The position numbers were made by a program, and so were the translations under genes. Shown here in pieces: positions 17,335-26,532 of a stretch of 64,000 nt of DNA. Numbering within the stretch: position 1 is the stretch's first letter; the number at the start of each line of letters is the position of its first letter. The stretch spans positions 124,001 through 188,000 of the forward strand of contig CAWGXG010000005.1 in NCBI GenBank assembly GCA_963826505.1, in the 5' to 3' direction. This DNA is from CAWGXG01 sp963826505. Its GTDB lineage: Bacteria; Chloroflexota; Anaerolineae; Aggregatilineales; Aggregatilineaceae. Below the pieces are notes generated by a model, which saw nothing but the letters and a program-made list of their open reading frames with translations, ran no database searches and was not told where the DNA came from.

Positions 17335-19965
17335 ATGCGAAATAATCGATTTTACAATATTTCTCGCCTTAACCTCATCGCCTTATTCGTTTTTGTCATC
17401 CTATTGACCGGTTTGGTTGGTTTCAACTCCTCCCGAACAATCGATACAACTTATAGTACCGCTCAGTTCTACTTCAGCGCAGAACGCGATTCGTTTTTTT
17501 CAACAAAAACCTGCGCCAGATTCAACTGGTCGGCGACGTACAACACTGAAATCTATCTAAACGATGAGCTGGTTGAAAGCCCTGGCGAAGCAACGCTCTG
17601 CAATTACGGTGATGTCAAAGGTGTGCTCACGGTTGTGTATCAAGACGGAAATCCCATTACCTATGGCATCCAAATTCCGGGGTTGCTTGGAACCTACGCC
17701 AAATCCATTCTGGCGTTTGTTGTTCTGCTGGCAACAATCACATTTGGACCGTATCTGACAAAGAAATTTCGCAGCTGGAAAAGCGCAGGCGAACCAGAAT
17801 GGCGATTTTCACAGGTTATTCGCCCTCGTCTGCATTTCATTAAGATAGAGCAAACCGATACGCTGGGGCTAAAGCCCATTTGGGGCTTGTGTGGTGATAT
17901 TCTCAAACTGCTCGCGCCGCTGGTCATCATTCAGGCCTTTTATCCGATTGCCCTACACGACGCGTGGAGCAATTGGGCGCTGTACTGGTTGTATGTAAGC
18001 GTGGGAATTGTTTTGCCCGGCACCCTGTTTCTGTTATCCACGGTAAATTGGACCACTGATCGCTTGACGTGGATAGGCCTGGGCTGGGCTACCGGGCATG
18101 GCCTTGAACTAGTCACCCTCCTAATTGCCAAAAGAATCGGAACGCCTGATCTGTTTGTAATTTGGATTCCACTGGCCTATATCCTGGGGTTTCTCCGTCG
18201 TGGCAAATGGGGACCAAGAATCACGCCCCTACCCAATAAGATCCGGGTTGGAGTGAGTCTTCTTTTCCTATTCTTGATCGGAGCCTTTTTCTTTATCAGC
18301 CTGAATCTGCCTGAGATGAGTCCCGAGCCGCCCTATGTCTCCGATGTTTGGTTTCATATCAACAACGCGCATGAATTTCGTGATCACAGCAATATTCAAG
18401 ATCCACGATTGGCGGGAGAAGCCTTCAATTACCATATGTACAGCTATGCTCCCGCAGCAACGGCGAGTTTATTCACAGGTATTCCTGTGGTTAATTTGAT
18501 CAATCGTTTTACTGGCCTGAGTGGCGTATGGCTCTTGACCCTGTTGTTGTTCAATACGGGCCGGGTAATTTCTGGTGGAAGCGTTCGCGCAGGCACTTTT
18601 AGCGCTCTGCTCATCGTGTTACCACTCGATTTCTTTGCCCTTTTCTCTGCAGAATGGACCTTTGGAACATTCATCATGTTCTATGGGGTTTACATTAGCA
18701 CCACCACTTTGGGGGGATTCATCTTTCTAGCGGGGCTGCTGCTCTTACTCTATTTTTATTTTCAGCGCGCTGACATCAGGGATATCTGGGTGATCGCGTT
18801 ATTTGCGTTTGCCGGCGCAGGGTCCAAGAGTATGTTTGGACCACTGATCATCTGCGCGGTATTCGGGATAATTGGCTGGCAATGGCTATTCCAGCGGAAA
18901 CGCAACCTGATAAAACTGTCGATCCCGTTAATTGCCCTGGTACCGGCGATAATCGTGGTCTTGCGTCTCGTCTTCAGTGAGAACAGCTACTCCCAAGCCA
19001 TTGTTTGGAAGTACGCCAGCTTTGGCCGGGTAATGCCCTACTACACAACCCTCATGAACTGGGATTGGCTCAACCAAGACTGGGCGCGATCCTTAGTTCC
19101 CCTCTTGTGGCCTATCGGTTTCTCACTGCTGTTCCTGATTGGCGCATTAGTTACGACCTGGGAAATGCGCCGCCACTATGCTTCATCCGGCTTGTTGGTG
19201 CCCTTTGTGTGGTTTCTGTTTGCGGCGTCGCTGGTTCCCGCCTTATTCATCGAAATGAAAGGGGCTACACAGTTGTTCTTTTTGTATTATGGGTTGTGTG
19301 CATTGGCACCAATTGCCGGGAACGGGCTAGCAGTGTTAACACGTAAAGCCGAACACCACCGCCAGTACCTCGGCATAGTGATCTTGCTAGTCCTGCTTAC
19401 ATTCAATTGGATGCAATTTACATCGAAGCGCCCTGATCGGTCGTTCGAGGAATGGATGTTTGCGCGCGAGGGAGGTTTTGTTTGGCGGGCCTATAACTGG
19501 ATTCCAGAAGCATTCCACACAGCGGATCAACTTTCACCGCCCACCAATAATGAATCGAACAATTTCGGCATTTACGGCAAACGTCTCAACTTATCAGAAG
19601 ATGTGTACAGCGGTCTAGCATGGGCACGTACCCATTTGCCAAAAGATGCTGTGTTTGCCGTGAATGTTTTTGATGCAGCCGCCTACGCGGGGTATAGCGA
19701 GAAACGCGCCTTTCTGGAAACCACGCTTTTTACGAGCCAGTATCATCAGACATCCGGCCTTGAAAGCAAAATCCCCTATTTCCAATGGCGTTTCGATTTG
19801 CTCGACGATTGGCGTACAGGAAAACCCAACATTGCTGAAACTATGGCAAACGCAGGTATAACCCATATCTTCATTGACCATGTCAATGGCTATAACGTGC
19901 CTACACCCCCGGGCGCAGAACTCGTTTTCAAAAATCCCGATTTCGAGATCTATGCCTTACCTTAA
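17335..19965 (+). CDS. Large polytopic membrane protein with GT-C-like core and Cys-paired extracellular domain
   Basis: 876 aa from the ATG at 17335; a GTG five codons earlier is the alternative and neither has a clear ribosome-binding site. One N-terminal helix (about residues 12-32) is followed by a roughly 75-residue beta-rich domain with Cys60 and Cys89 (CARFNWSATYNTEIYLNDE ... ATLCNYG). About a dozen helices follow, interrupted by the polar segment DVWFHINNAHEFRDH and YNYHMYSYAPAA-like text, which looks like a GT-C first-loop active site. A soluble C-terminal domain occupies about the last 150 residues. It probably transfers a lipid-linked sugar outside the membrane. The acceptor is unknown. 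It shares its N-terminal domain with the protein at 20703-23054. Confidence 0.6.
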   Translation: MRNNRFYNISRLNLIALFVFVILLTGLVGFNSSRTIDTTYSTAQFYFSAERDSFFSTKTCARFNWSATYNTEIYLNDELVESPGEATLCNYGDVKGVLTVVYQDGNPITYGIQIPGLLGTYAKSILAFVVLLATITFGPYLTKKFRSWKSAGEPEWRFSQVIRPRLHFIKIEQTDTLGLKPIWGLCGDILKLLAPLVIIQAFYPIALHDAWSNWALYWLYVSVGIVLPGTLFLLSTVNWTTDRLTWIGLGWATGHGLELVTLLIAKRIGTPDLFVIWIPLAYILGFLRRGKWGPRITPLPNKIRVGVSLLFLFLIGAFFFISLNLPEMSPEPPYVSDVWFHINNAHEFRDHSNIQDPRLAGEAFNYHMYSYAPAATASLFTGIPVVNLINRFTGLSGVWLLTLLLFNTGRVISGGSVRAGTFSALLIVLPLDFFALFSAEWTFGTFIMFYGVYISTTTLGGFIFLAGLLLLLYFYFQRADIRDIWVIALFAFAGAGSKSMFGPLIICAVFGIIGWQWLFQRKRNLIKLSIPLIALVPAIIVVLRLVFSENSYSQAIVWKYASFGRVMPYYTTLMNWDWLNQDWARSLVPLLWPIGFSLLFLIGALVTTWEMRRHYASSGLLVPFVWFLFAASLVPALFIEMKGATQLFFLYYGLCALAPIAGNGLAVLTRKAEHHRQYLGIVILLVLLTFNWMQFTSKRPDRSFEEWMFAREGGFVWRAYNWIPEAFHTADQLSPPTNNESNNFGIYGKRLNLSEDVYSGLAWARTHLPKDAVFAVNVFDAAAYAGYSEKRAFLETTLFTSQYHQTSGLESKIPYFQWRFDLLDDWRTGKPNIAETMANAGITHIFIDHVNGYNVPTPPGAELVFKNPDFEIYALP

Positions 19966-20000
19966 TTCAGGCACATTAAGCTGATCACATATGTATGACA

Positions 20001-20639
20001 CTAACCTGGGGAGATTGGCAGTTTTCGTGATTGTCGTTTGGTCAGTAAGCCTACAATATAGCGGTGGTATATCGAGGTAGTTTCCCAGTATTCCACGCTT
20101 ATTTCATCCATGATAAATGAACGCAGAATTTCAGGTGTTCGCGGATAATCACCACGGTCATAACGCCAGATGAGCTTGCCAATGCGACGCTTCGGATCCC
20201 ATACGGGATCAACAAAAATGAACCTGCCGGTATCTTTGAGCACCCGAATACTTTCATGGAAAAGACCAGCCAAAATATGATCTGCTAGGTGATGGGCTAC
20301 ATTCACGCATAGGATAAGATCAACAGCTCGGGACCCAAACGGTAACTGGCTGCCATCTCCGAGCAACACCTTGTGACTATTATGTTTTGCCACAAATCCG
20401 GCCAATTTTCCCATATCGTTATCGAGGCAAAAATACTTTGGGGGAAGATCTAAAAGCGTCTTGGAAATACCAGTGCCACCGCCAATATCAAGCACCACCG
20501 CCTCGTGATCTGGCAGTCCGATATGGCTACCTATTTGCGCATAAAGGCGGTTTACTCCAGCTAACCATTGAATGCGGTCATATACAAAAGAATTAGCTGT
20601 GATACGTTGCAGGGGCTTCTTCAACATGTATGCCTTCAC
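20001..20639 (-). CDS. Class I SAM-dependent methyltransferase
   Basis: 212 aa. Rossmann-type SAM motif I is VVLDIGGGTGISKTLLDL (about residues 47-64). Motif II/III follow as YFCLDNDMGKL and VLLGDGSQLPFGSRAVDLIL, then VNVAHHLADHILAGLFHESI, as in UbiE/type 11 methyltransferases. It could methylate a sugar or lipid carrier in the polysaccharide pathway suggested by its neighbours. It lies 63 bp after the GT-C-like gene on the same strand and converges with the plus-strand gene ending at 19965. Confidence 0.8.
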   Translation of the reverse strand: MKAYMLKKPLQRITANSFVYDRIQWLAGVNRLYAQIGSHIGLPDHEAVVLDIGGGTGISKTLLDLPPKYFCLDNDMGKLAGFVAKHNSHKVLLGDGSQLPFGSRAVDLILCVNVAHHLADHILAGLFHESIRVLKDTGRFIFVDPVWDPKRRIGKLIWRYDRGDYPRTPEILRSFIMDEISVEYWETTSIYHRYIVGLLTKRQSRKLPISPG

Positions 20640-20702
20640 TATTCAGGTTAAAAAATCACCATAATCTTGCCCCAGCCTCAAATTCAGACACACCGGACTC
20701 GC

Positions 20703-23054
20703 TCATCGGGCAGAGGAACGGCTAATAAGAAACCGAGGCCATTGAATTGGGCCGTCTTGAATACGCGCGCGGGGATTATACTGATCGGCGTCATTTGGTT
20801 TTTCGACAAGCAGCCGATCTGGCAATTCTTCAAGTAATGTTACTGTGCCATCCACCTCGATCTTGAAAGCGACCATCTCGTCAAAAGAATATGCGCGATA
20901 TCCGTATTTATCGCTTTTACCTTGTGCGTCAAATTCATGTTGTATGCCAAAGGTGTCCGTATAGCCGATCTGGTAACCTTCCACCCCAAGGATGTATTTT
21001 GACCACATGTAAATATAATAGCTCCACCCTAACGGGGTGTCGACATTCTCATCAGTTATGAAGATCAGGACAGTATCCGGCTCAACACGCGGCGCAATTT
21101 CCAGTATTTGTTGAGTGATATAGGCCGTCTTATCATACTCAACCTGTGGATTCACCCAGCGATTTTCCTGCCATTTTAACGAAGCTACCGTAGAAAACAA
21201 CACCATCACACCAATTACACCTGCGGCCCAATACCTGGACCAACGAGTAAACAGCCAGCGGGTCAGATAGACAATCACCAGGGTCCACCAAACCGCCTGA
21301 AAAGGTGCCGATACAAATTGCGTGCGAAATGTGCCTAAGAATCCACTTATCGTAATATAGGGTAAGAATCCCAGCACAAGCCCTATCCCACTCAATAGTA
21401 TTCCGACCCGGTACAATTTATGGTTTGGCGCAGTCGTTTGCGGGTGATTTTTGGTCAGCCATAATATACCGGCGGCGGTTAAAGCGGCGGGGATGGCGGC
21501 ATACAACCAATCCGTCCAAGTTGCTTCGTAGGGGCGAAAATAGCGAAACATGGGCTTTAATTGAGTGAAGAAGTTGGTAATCCACCGGGCTGGATCGAAA
21601 GCCCCCCCCATTGAACTTGAAGATTGATAAGAATCATCAGCAACGGCTACGTAAACTACAAACCGTACTGCCAAAAGTATGATCGTCAAGCCCCATGTAT
21701 AGATCCATACCAAAAATCGTTTTTGGTAGCCGATTGTGAAAAAGAGAAGGATTGGCCAAAATAGCGCAATGGTAAACCCAACTTCAACAATGAGCAGGGC
21801 TGTACCCAGGGAAATACACGATAGGAGAAGCAATAACGTCGATCCGCTGCGTCCTGAACGCAGAAAAAGATAGAGAGATAACAGAAGTAAGAAAACGGTA
21901 GCGTAGTAGGCATGCATATACACGGCCAGAAATCGCGTATATTCTGTTGGACTCACCGCAAACAGAATCGCAGCCGCCAACGCAACATGTTCCCTTTTGG
22001 GAACCACCATGCGTACAATGCCGTAGAGTAGAACAACACCCAAAAACTTAAACGCGAAAGCTAGCCACACAAATCCATCAATAGCATTGGGCACGAGTTT
22101 TCCGGCCAATATAGCCGCCAGGGGCGTTAAGGGGCGGCCATAGAGACGATCATAAACAGAGATTGAGGTCCAGCCGCGTGATGCATCTTCCATTACCCGG
22201 ATCTCATCACCGCCGAGCCAAATCTGGTGTTGCATGGGCACGTAAAACCCCATTATCGTGCAGATGAGCAGCAGTACCAAAATCCCCATGCTAACCCGCA
22301 AGGTGCGCGGCTGATTTTTAGCGGATGAGACTTCGGTTGGGCGATGATCACGCGTTGCCGAACGCGCAAACCGCCACCATTGAAATACAATCCCACCTCC
22401 CCCGACGACCGAAACAAATACGATCAAATCCGTCTGCGGCCAGTCAACAAAACGTAACACAATCAAAGGAATTGCCACGAATACAGCGAGCACCGAACAA
22501 TATACAAACTCATGTTTGGCGGCAGGGTTGCTCGTACTGATGATCTGGCGCAAAAATAACGATCCAGCGCGGCTGAGAAGAATCACCGATTTGAGTAAAG
22601 GCTGCAAACGTGGACTGAGCCAGGGAAGATCACCCAATAATGCGGTCAAAAACACGATCAGTAACAGGCCGAGCACGAAAGTCAGACCAAACAGTCGCAT
22701 ATTGCTCGTAGAAAACAATACGCGCACATAAAATGTATAATTTCGCGGGGTACCAGTTTGATCCGTCACTGTTAAAGTGTATTTATGGCTGCTTTTGGGG
22801 CAGATGCGCTGCGAATCCGATGTTGAGACCCCTACACCATCGAGCTCAACACGATTGGCTGCGTCAGCCTGCCAGGTTAATGTGGCGCATTCATAGGGGA
22901 GGATAAACCAGCGATCAGACTTGAAATAACTCTCCGTATCGGTTGACTGCCATTCGACCACGTGGGGATGCCACGAAAAGTAAGCGCCGATTGACAACAC
23001 AATGGAAAACCCAATAAGCAAGGCTAACCATGAAAATAACCTTTTTCTATGCAA
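20703..23054 (-). CDS. Large polytopic membrane protein, GT39/GT-C-like, with Cys-paired N-terminal domain
   Basis: 783 aa. It starts from a TTG two bases after the wecE stop, with GGGAG eight bases upstream, so it is probably coupled to wecE. After one helix (about residues 8-27) comes a beta-rich domain with Cys56 and Cys85 (CATLTWQADAANRVELDG ... RICPKSSHKYTLTV). Around a dozen helices follow, with motifs reminiscent of PMT/GT39 glycosyltransferases: VYDRLYGRPLTPLAAILAG and FAVSPTEYTRFLAVYMHAYY. A short soluble C-terminal region completes it. Extracytoplasmic sugar transfer is inferred from topology and from the sugar-nucleotide genes next door. Confidence 0.6.
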   Translation of the reverse strand: MHRKRLFSWLALLIGFSIVLSIGAYFSWHPHVVEWQSTDTESYFKSDRWFILPYECATLTWQADAANRVELDGVGVSTSDSQRICPKSSHKYTLTVTDQTGTPRNYTFYVRVLFSTSNMRLFGLTFVLGLLLIVFLTALLGDLPWLSPRLQPLLKSVILLSRAGSLFLRQIISTSNPAAKHEFVYCSVLAVFVAIPLIVLRFVDWPQTDLIVFVSVVGGGGIVFQWWRFARSATRDHRPTEVSSAKNQPRTLRVSMGILVLLLICTIMGFYVPMQHQIWLGGDEIRVMEDASRGWTSISVYDRLYGRPLTPLAAILAGKLVPNAIDGFVWLAFAFKFLGVVLLYGIVRMVVPKREHVALAAAILFAVSPTEYTRFLAVYMHAYYATVFLLLLSLYLFLRSGRSGSTLLLLLSCISLGTALLIVEVGFTIALFWPILLFFTIGYQKRFLVWIYTWGLTIILLAVRFVVYVAVADDSYQSSSSMGGAFDPARWITNFFTQLKPMFRYFRPYEATWTDWLYAAIPAALTAAGILWLTKNHPQTTAPNHKLYRVGILLSGIGLVLGFLPYITISGFLGTFRTQFVSAPFQAVWWTLVIVYLTRWLFTRWSRYWAAGVIGVMVLFSTVASLKWQENRWVNPQVEYDKTAYITQQILEIAPRVEPDTVLIFITDENVDTPLGWSYYIYMWSKYILGVEGYQIGYTDTFGIQHEFDAQGKSDKYGYRAYSFDEMVAFKIEVDGTVTLLEELPDRLLVEKPNDADQYNPRARIQDGPIQWPRFLISRSSAR

Positions 23055-23056
23055 GC

Positions 23057-24244
23057 TTAACTCCCATTGAAGGAGAGAACAGTATCGATTACCCGTTCCA
23101 GCTCCGCATCAGACATAGTCGTATAGAACGGCAGACGCACCAGCCGTGCGCTGATGTCTTCGGTAACTGGACAACTGGCCAACCGACCACCAAATTTCTG
23201 GCCCATCGTTGATGAATGGAGCGGAACATAGTGAGACACCGCCAGTATATTGTGCGTTCTGAAGTATTCGATAAACGCCGTCCTGATTTCCAAACTGGGC
23301 ATTAATAGATAGAACATGTGATACGCTTGCTCGCAATGCGCAGGAACAGTTGGTAATTGGATACCAAAGTCAGTTGCCCAGGAGGCAAGGTTATCATAGT
23401 ATGTGTGCCATAATCTTTGGCGACGAGACTGAATATAGTCCCGCGCTTCGAGTTGAGCATACAAAAACGCGGCTAATAGATCGGAGGGCAAATAGCTCGA
23501 TCCAATATCCACCCAACTATATTTATCCACTTGCCCGCGTAAGAAGCGTTTACGATCAGTGCCTTTCTCACGAATAATTTCCGCCCGTTGCACATATTGT
23601 GGATCGTTGATAAGCAACGCACCGCCTTCTCCACACTGAAAGTTCTTGGTTTCGTGGAAACTTTGGGTAGCCATCGCCCCGAATGTACCGAGATAGCGCC
23701 CTTTATATTTACCCAGCATACCGTGCGCATTATCTTCGATGACAACAATATTATGGTGCGATGCAATTTCCATGATCGTGTCCATCTCACACCCAACGCC
23801 AGCATAATGAACCGGCACAATGGCGCGCGTGCGGGGGGTAATCAAAGCTTCCAGGTTTATCTCGTCCAGATTTAAGGTGTCCGGTCGGATGTCAGCAAAC
23901 ACTGGCTTGGCACCAGCCAAGACAAATGCATTCGCGGTTGAAACAAAGGTAAACGAAGGAACGATCACTTCATCACCGGGCTTAATCTCAAGGAGATAAG
24001 CTGCCAGTTCTAGCGCATGAGTGCAGGAAGTTGTGAGTAGCGCCTTGGATATATGCAGGTTGTGTTCCAACAACTGCTGGCATTTATGAGTAAATGGCCC
24101 ATCCCCAGATATATGACCATTTTCGATAGCCTTGGCCACATACTCAGTCTCCCGACCAACCTTACTCGGTCGGTTAAAAGGAATTCGATTTGTGCTCAAT
24201 GGATAGAGAATCTCTTTCCTCTTGTGTATTGAATCAACAATCAC
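23057..24244 (-). CDS. wecE: dTDP-4-amino-4,6-dideoxygalactose transaminase (WecE/RffA-like)
   Basis: 395 aa, DegT/DnrJ/EryC1 fold-type I PLP enzyme. It follows E. coli WecE closely along its length: IPFNRPSKVG, LLTTSCTHALELAAYLL, GDEVIVPSFTFVSTANAFVL, VPVHYAGVGCEMDTIM, then SFHETKNFQ with the PLP lysine, IIREKGTDRKRFLRGQVDKY and WVDIGSSYLPSDLLAA. It converts dTDP-4-keto-6-deoxyglucose to dTDP-4-amino-4,6-dideoxygalactose. The start is GTG, with about 18 residues more than the enteric protein. The acetyltransferase 70 bp upstream would perform the next step. Confidence 0.88.
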   Translation of the reverse strand: MIVDSIHKRKEILYPLSTNRIPFNRPSKVGRETEYVAKAIENGHISGDGPFTHKCQQLLEHNLHISKALLTTSCTHALELAAYLLEIKPGDEVIVPSFTFVSTANAFVLAGAKPVFADIRPDTLNLDEINLEALITPRTRAIVPVHYAGVGCEMDTIMEIASHHNIVVIEDNAHGMLGKYKGRYLGTFGAMATQSFHETKNFQCGEGGALLINDPQYVQRAEIIREKGTDRKRFLRGQVDKYSWVDIGSSYLPSDLLAAFLYAQLEARDYIQSRRQRLWHTYYDNLASWATDFGIQLPTVPAHCEQAYHMFYLLMPSLEIRTAFIEYFRTHNILAVSHYVPLHSSTMGQKFGGRLASCPVTEDISARLVRLPFYTTMSDAELERVIDTVLSFNGS

Positions 24245-24315
24245 CTACAAATGCGGTGATTGCGCGTATTCCCCCTATCAATAATTGCAAGTAGAACACA
24301 AGCGTAAACTTATTT

Positions 24316-25089
24316 CTAAGTGCCAACTACTATCTCTTGCTCCCTAAACCAGCGATGATACCATATTCCGACGGAAATGGTTGAAAAACCTGCGCGCTGA
24401 TAAAGGCGCTGTGCGGCAATATTCCGCGCCTGGGTAACAACCGTCACTGACTCCATACCGTGTGTCGCGAACCACGAAAGTGCCGCGCCGATCAATAACC
24501 GTCCAAGCCCCTTACCCCGCGCACCCGCATGAACACCTACCAATCCGATGTTTCCGGTGCGATTATCAACTCGATGGCAGGTGATAAATCCGGCCGGTTG
24601 ACCATCGATCTCAGCCACCAACACGGTATCAGCATAATCCTGGCAACTTTTCTCGATCCAGGTGGCATAAAAGTTATCCACGTTGTCACGCGCAAGATGT
24701 GGGTCGTAGTAAAACCGCGCATCCCTGTAGCTGGTTTTGGCAATCTCTCGCAGCGCAGCAATATCAGATGGCTTGGCCGCGCGCAACAGGTTATCGACAG
24801 GCTCAAAGTGATCCGCAAACACATATTCCAACGTCAATCGAACATCGGTAAGATAAAAACCGTGCGTTTCTACCAGCCGCACGGTCACCGCATCATCTGC
24901 TGCCGCCAGAAAGTAGAGGAGGTCGATTTTCATTTCAGCACACCAGGCCAAAATATCCATCAGCGTCTCCGGCGTGAGCTTGTTCTGCTCAATCCGCGCG
25001 ACACGACACCCCCAAAATTCACTATCCCAGTCCAGATACCGGCATGGTATCGCATTGTTAGACAACTCAGACGGCATCATCGGTTCCAT
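24316..25089 (-). CDS. GNAT acetyltransferase, WecD/RffC-like (dTDP-fucosamine acetyltransferase)
   Basis: 257 aa. The N-terminal half begins CRYLDWDSEFWGCRVARI, the opening typical of WecD-type enzymes. The C-terminal GNAT domain has an acetyl-CoA loop, VHAGARGKGLGRLLIGAALS, and NIAAQRLYQRAGFSTISVGIWYHRWF at the end. In enterics WecD N-acetylates dTDP-4-amino-4,6-dideoxygalactose made by WecE; adjacency to a WecE homologue supports the same role. Its start codon lies inside the tail of a decayed GT2 gene, so it may have lost its original upstream region. Confidence 0.8.
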   Translation of the reverse strand: MEPMMPSELSNNAIPCRYLDWDSEFWGCRVARIEQNKLTPETLMDILAWCAEMKIDLLYFLAAADDAVTVRLVETHGFYLTDVRLTLEYVFADHFEPVDNLLRAAKPSDIAALREIAKTSYRDARFYYDPHLARDNVDNFYATWIEKSCQDYADTVLVAEIDGQPAGFITCHRVDNRTGNIGLVGVHAGARGKGLGRLLIGAALSWFATHGMESVTVVTQARNIAAQRLYQRAGFSTISVGIWYHRWFREQEIVVGT

Positions 25090-25662
25090 TTCCGATTTCT
25101 TCCAGTATAGCGCCCCAGGTCAGCCACACATCAATTGAAACAAACGCCCCCGGATAGTGAGCGAACGAACGACGGAGGTGGCTCCGAAACGCTCTAAACG
25201 CGCTTGTTTTCCGTGCGGTATCGGCCCCCATGGCTTCCTGGAGCATTAGTTTTGTAACTTGGGAGGCGAGACTGCGCCATATTCCATGTTGTTCTTTTTG
25301 TGGAGTACCGTAGACGACATCATAGCCTTCAGCGAGTTTTTCAAGTAACTTAGGAATCTCATGTGGTGGATGCTGAAGATCATCGCCAATAATGACAATA
25401 ACGTCGTATTGTTCCATGCGGATACGGCAGAGCAAGGCATTGTGTTGCCCAAAATGACGCATCGTATTAATGCCATACATTGTGGTATGTCGCCGCCAGG
25501 CGCCGAATTGTCAGTCCTGTACCGTCGCTGCTGCCGTCATTGATCAACTTGATCTCGAATACACTTACATTGTCCACTAACGTAGCCCACAATTGCTCAA
25601 CCAGGTCTTCCAGTGAACCTTCGCTGTTGTACGCCGGGACAGTAACTGAAAGTCACTCAAAC
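25067..25662 (-). pseudogene. GT2 glycosyltransferase, frameshifted and truncated
   Basis: The N-terminal piece reads SVTVPAYNSEGSLEDLVEQL with the NDGSSDGT nucleotide-sugar motif. It shifts frame near 25470 to INTMRHFGQHNALLCRIR, followed by VIVIIGDDLQHPPHEIPKLL, where the usual DDDLQHPPEEI metal motif reads GDDLQ. It stops at FVSIDVWLTWG, before the C-terminal helices found in ArnC/DPM1-like enzymes. A stop precedes the first conserved residue, so the true start is also gone. It once transferred a sugar to a polyprenyl phosphate or glycan. Confidence 0.8.
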
Positions 25663-25668
25663 TGAGAA

Positions 25669-25956
25669 CGTATGGTTAAATCCTACGCTGTGTCGCTTCG
25701 CTCACAAATGATCAAGGGTCCGAATTGAGCAACCTTCCGATGGTACGTCTTCGAAATCTTTGGGGCAGAAGCGGCCCGAAGTTAAGGGAGGCTATTCAGC
25801 ACAACTATACCATGAAAGCCTCATCACGCAGGTTGATGCTGCGTCGTTCCACTGAGGTCTGCCGTTTGATTAGTTCGCGTCGAGTCTGCGCCGCCACTTG
25901 TCGACCAAAAAACATATCCGCCGGCGTTTTCTCCCTCACGCGGCACATCGTTAGTC
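25669..25956. other. Gene-free stretch between GT2 remnant and transposase remnant
   Basis: About 290 bases. Short frames exist on both strands but none resembles a family I know. I found no promoter pair or hairpin. It is probably debris left by the insertion and deletion events on either side. Confidence 0.4.
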
Positions 25957-26275
25957 ATGATGCGAGCCGTCCAAAACAGGCACACTAAGCACCTGATGGC
26001 GCTCGTGTTCAGGCAAATTGACCATAATGGATGGATCGGGAATCTGTTGTACAAGGCTCTGATGCGGACGCGCCCGATTGGAGAACTCACACTACTCACG
26101 CATGATGCGCCGCACGTGTTTGTCACTCAAAACCAGGACGTGGTCACAACACTCACGCCGGACGCTGCCGATGAATCGCTCGCAAACAGCATTTGCTTTG
26201 GGAGTATAGAGCGGCGGGTGGATCAAGTCGACGCCCGCTCGTTTGACCGCATGCCCAGAACACGGCCCATCATCT
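25957..26275 (-). pseudogene. Integrase-core transposase C-terminal remnant (copy C)
   Basis: Minus-strand reading gives GVDLIHPPLYTPKANAVCER, SVRRECCDHVLVLSDKHV and then, in a shifted frame with stops, RARPHQSLVQQIPDPS and LSVPVLDGSHHD. These are the last third of the same transposase family as the copies at 5.7 and 16 kb. The first two catalytic Asp regions are absent. Its upstream edge joins directly to a truncated xylulokinase sequence. Confidence 0.75.
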
Positions 26276-26516
26276 GCCCGCTGAAAGTCACACACGCGGT
26301 GTCATCGCCGCGTGTGTCGGTATTTCTCAGCAACACCTGAGTGGGCGCGCAGATCGCTCGCCACCAGCCCTCCGGATTTTGTTCGGCCCAACCCGTATAA
26401 GCATACTCGATCCCGTACGCCTACAGCGTGCTGCTGACCAGGGTCGCTTCATGCTCATACCATGTCGCTTTGTTACCGGTGGTGCCCAGGTCATGAGCGA
26501 TAATGAAATTCTTCAT
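26272..26516 (-). pseudogene. Xylulokinase-like FGGY kinase, N-terminal fragment
   Basis: From the ATG at 26516 the minus strand reads MKNFIIAHDLGTTGNKATWY, then YGIEYAYTGWAEQNPEGWW and CVTFSGQMMGRVLGMRS. This is the first roughly 80 residues of an FGGY sugar kinase (phosphate-1 loop DLGTTGNK, substrate loop GQMMG). An in-frame TAG occurs after VSSTL. The rest, over 400 residues, is replaced by transposase copy C. It was the last gene of the sugar operon that starts upstream. Confidence 0.8.
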
Positions 26517-26532
26517 TGAGTTTTTCCGTAGG

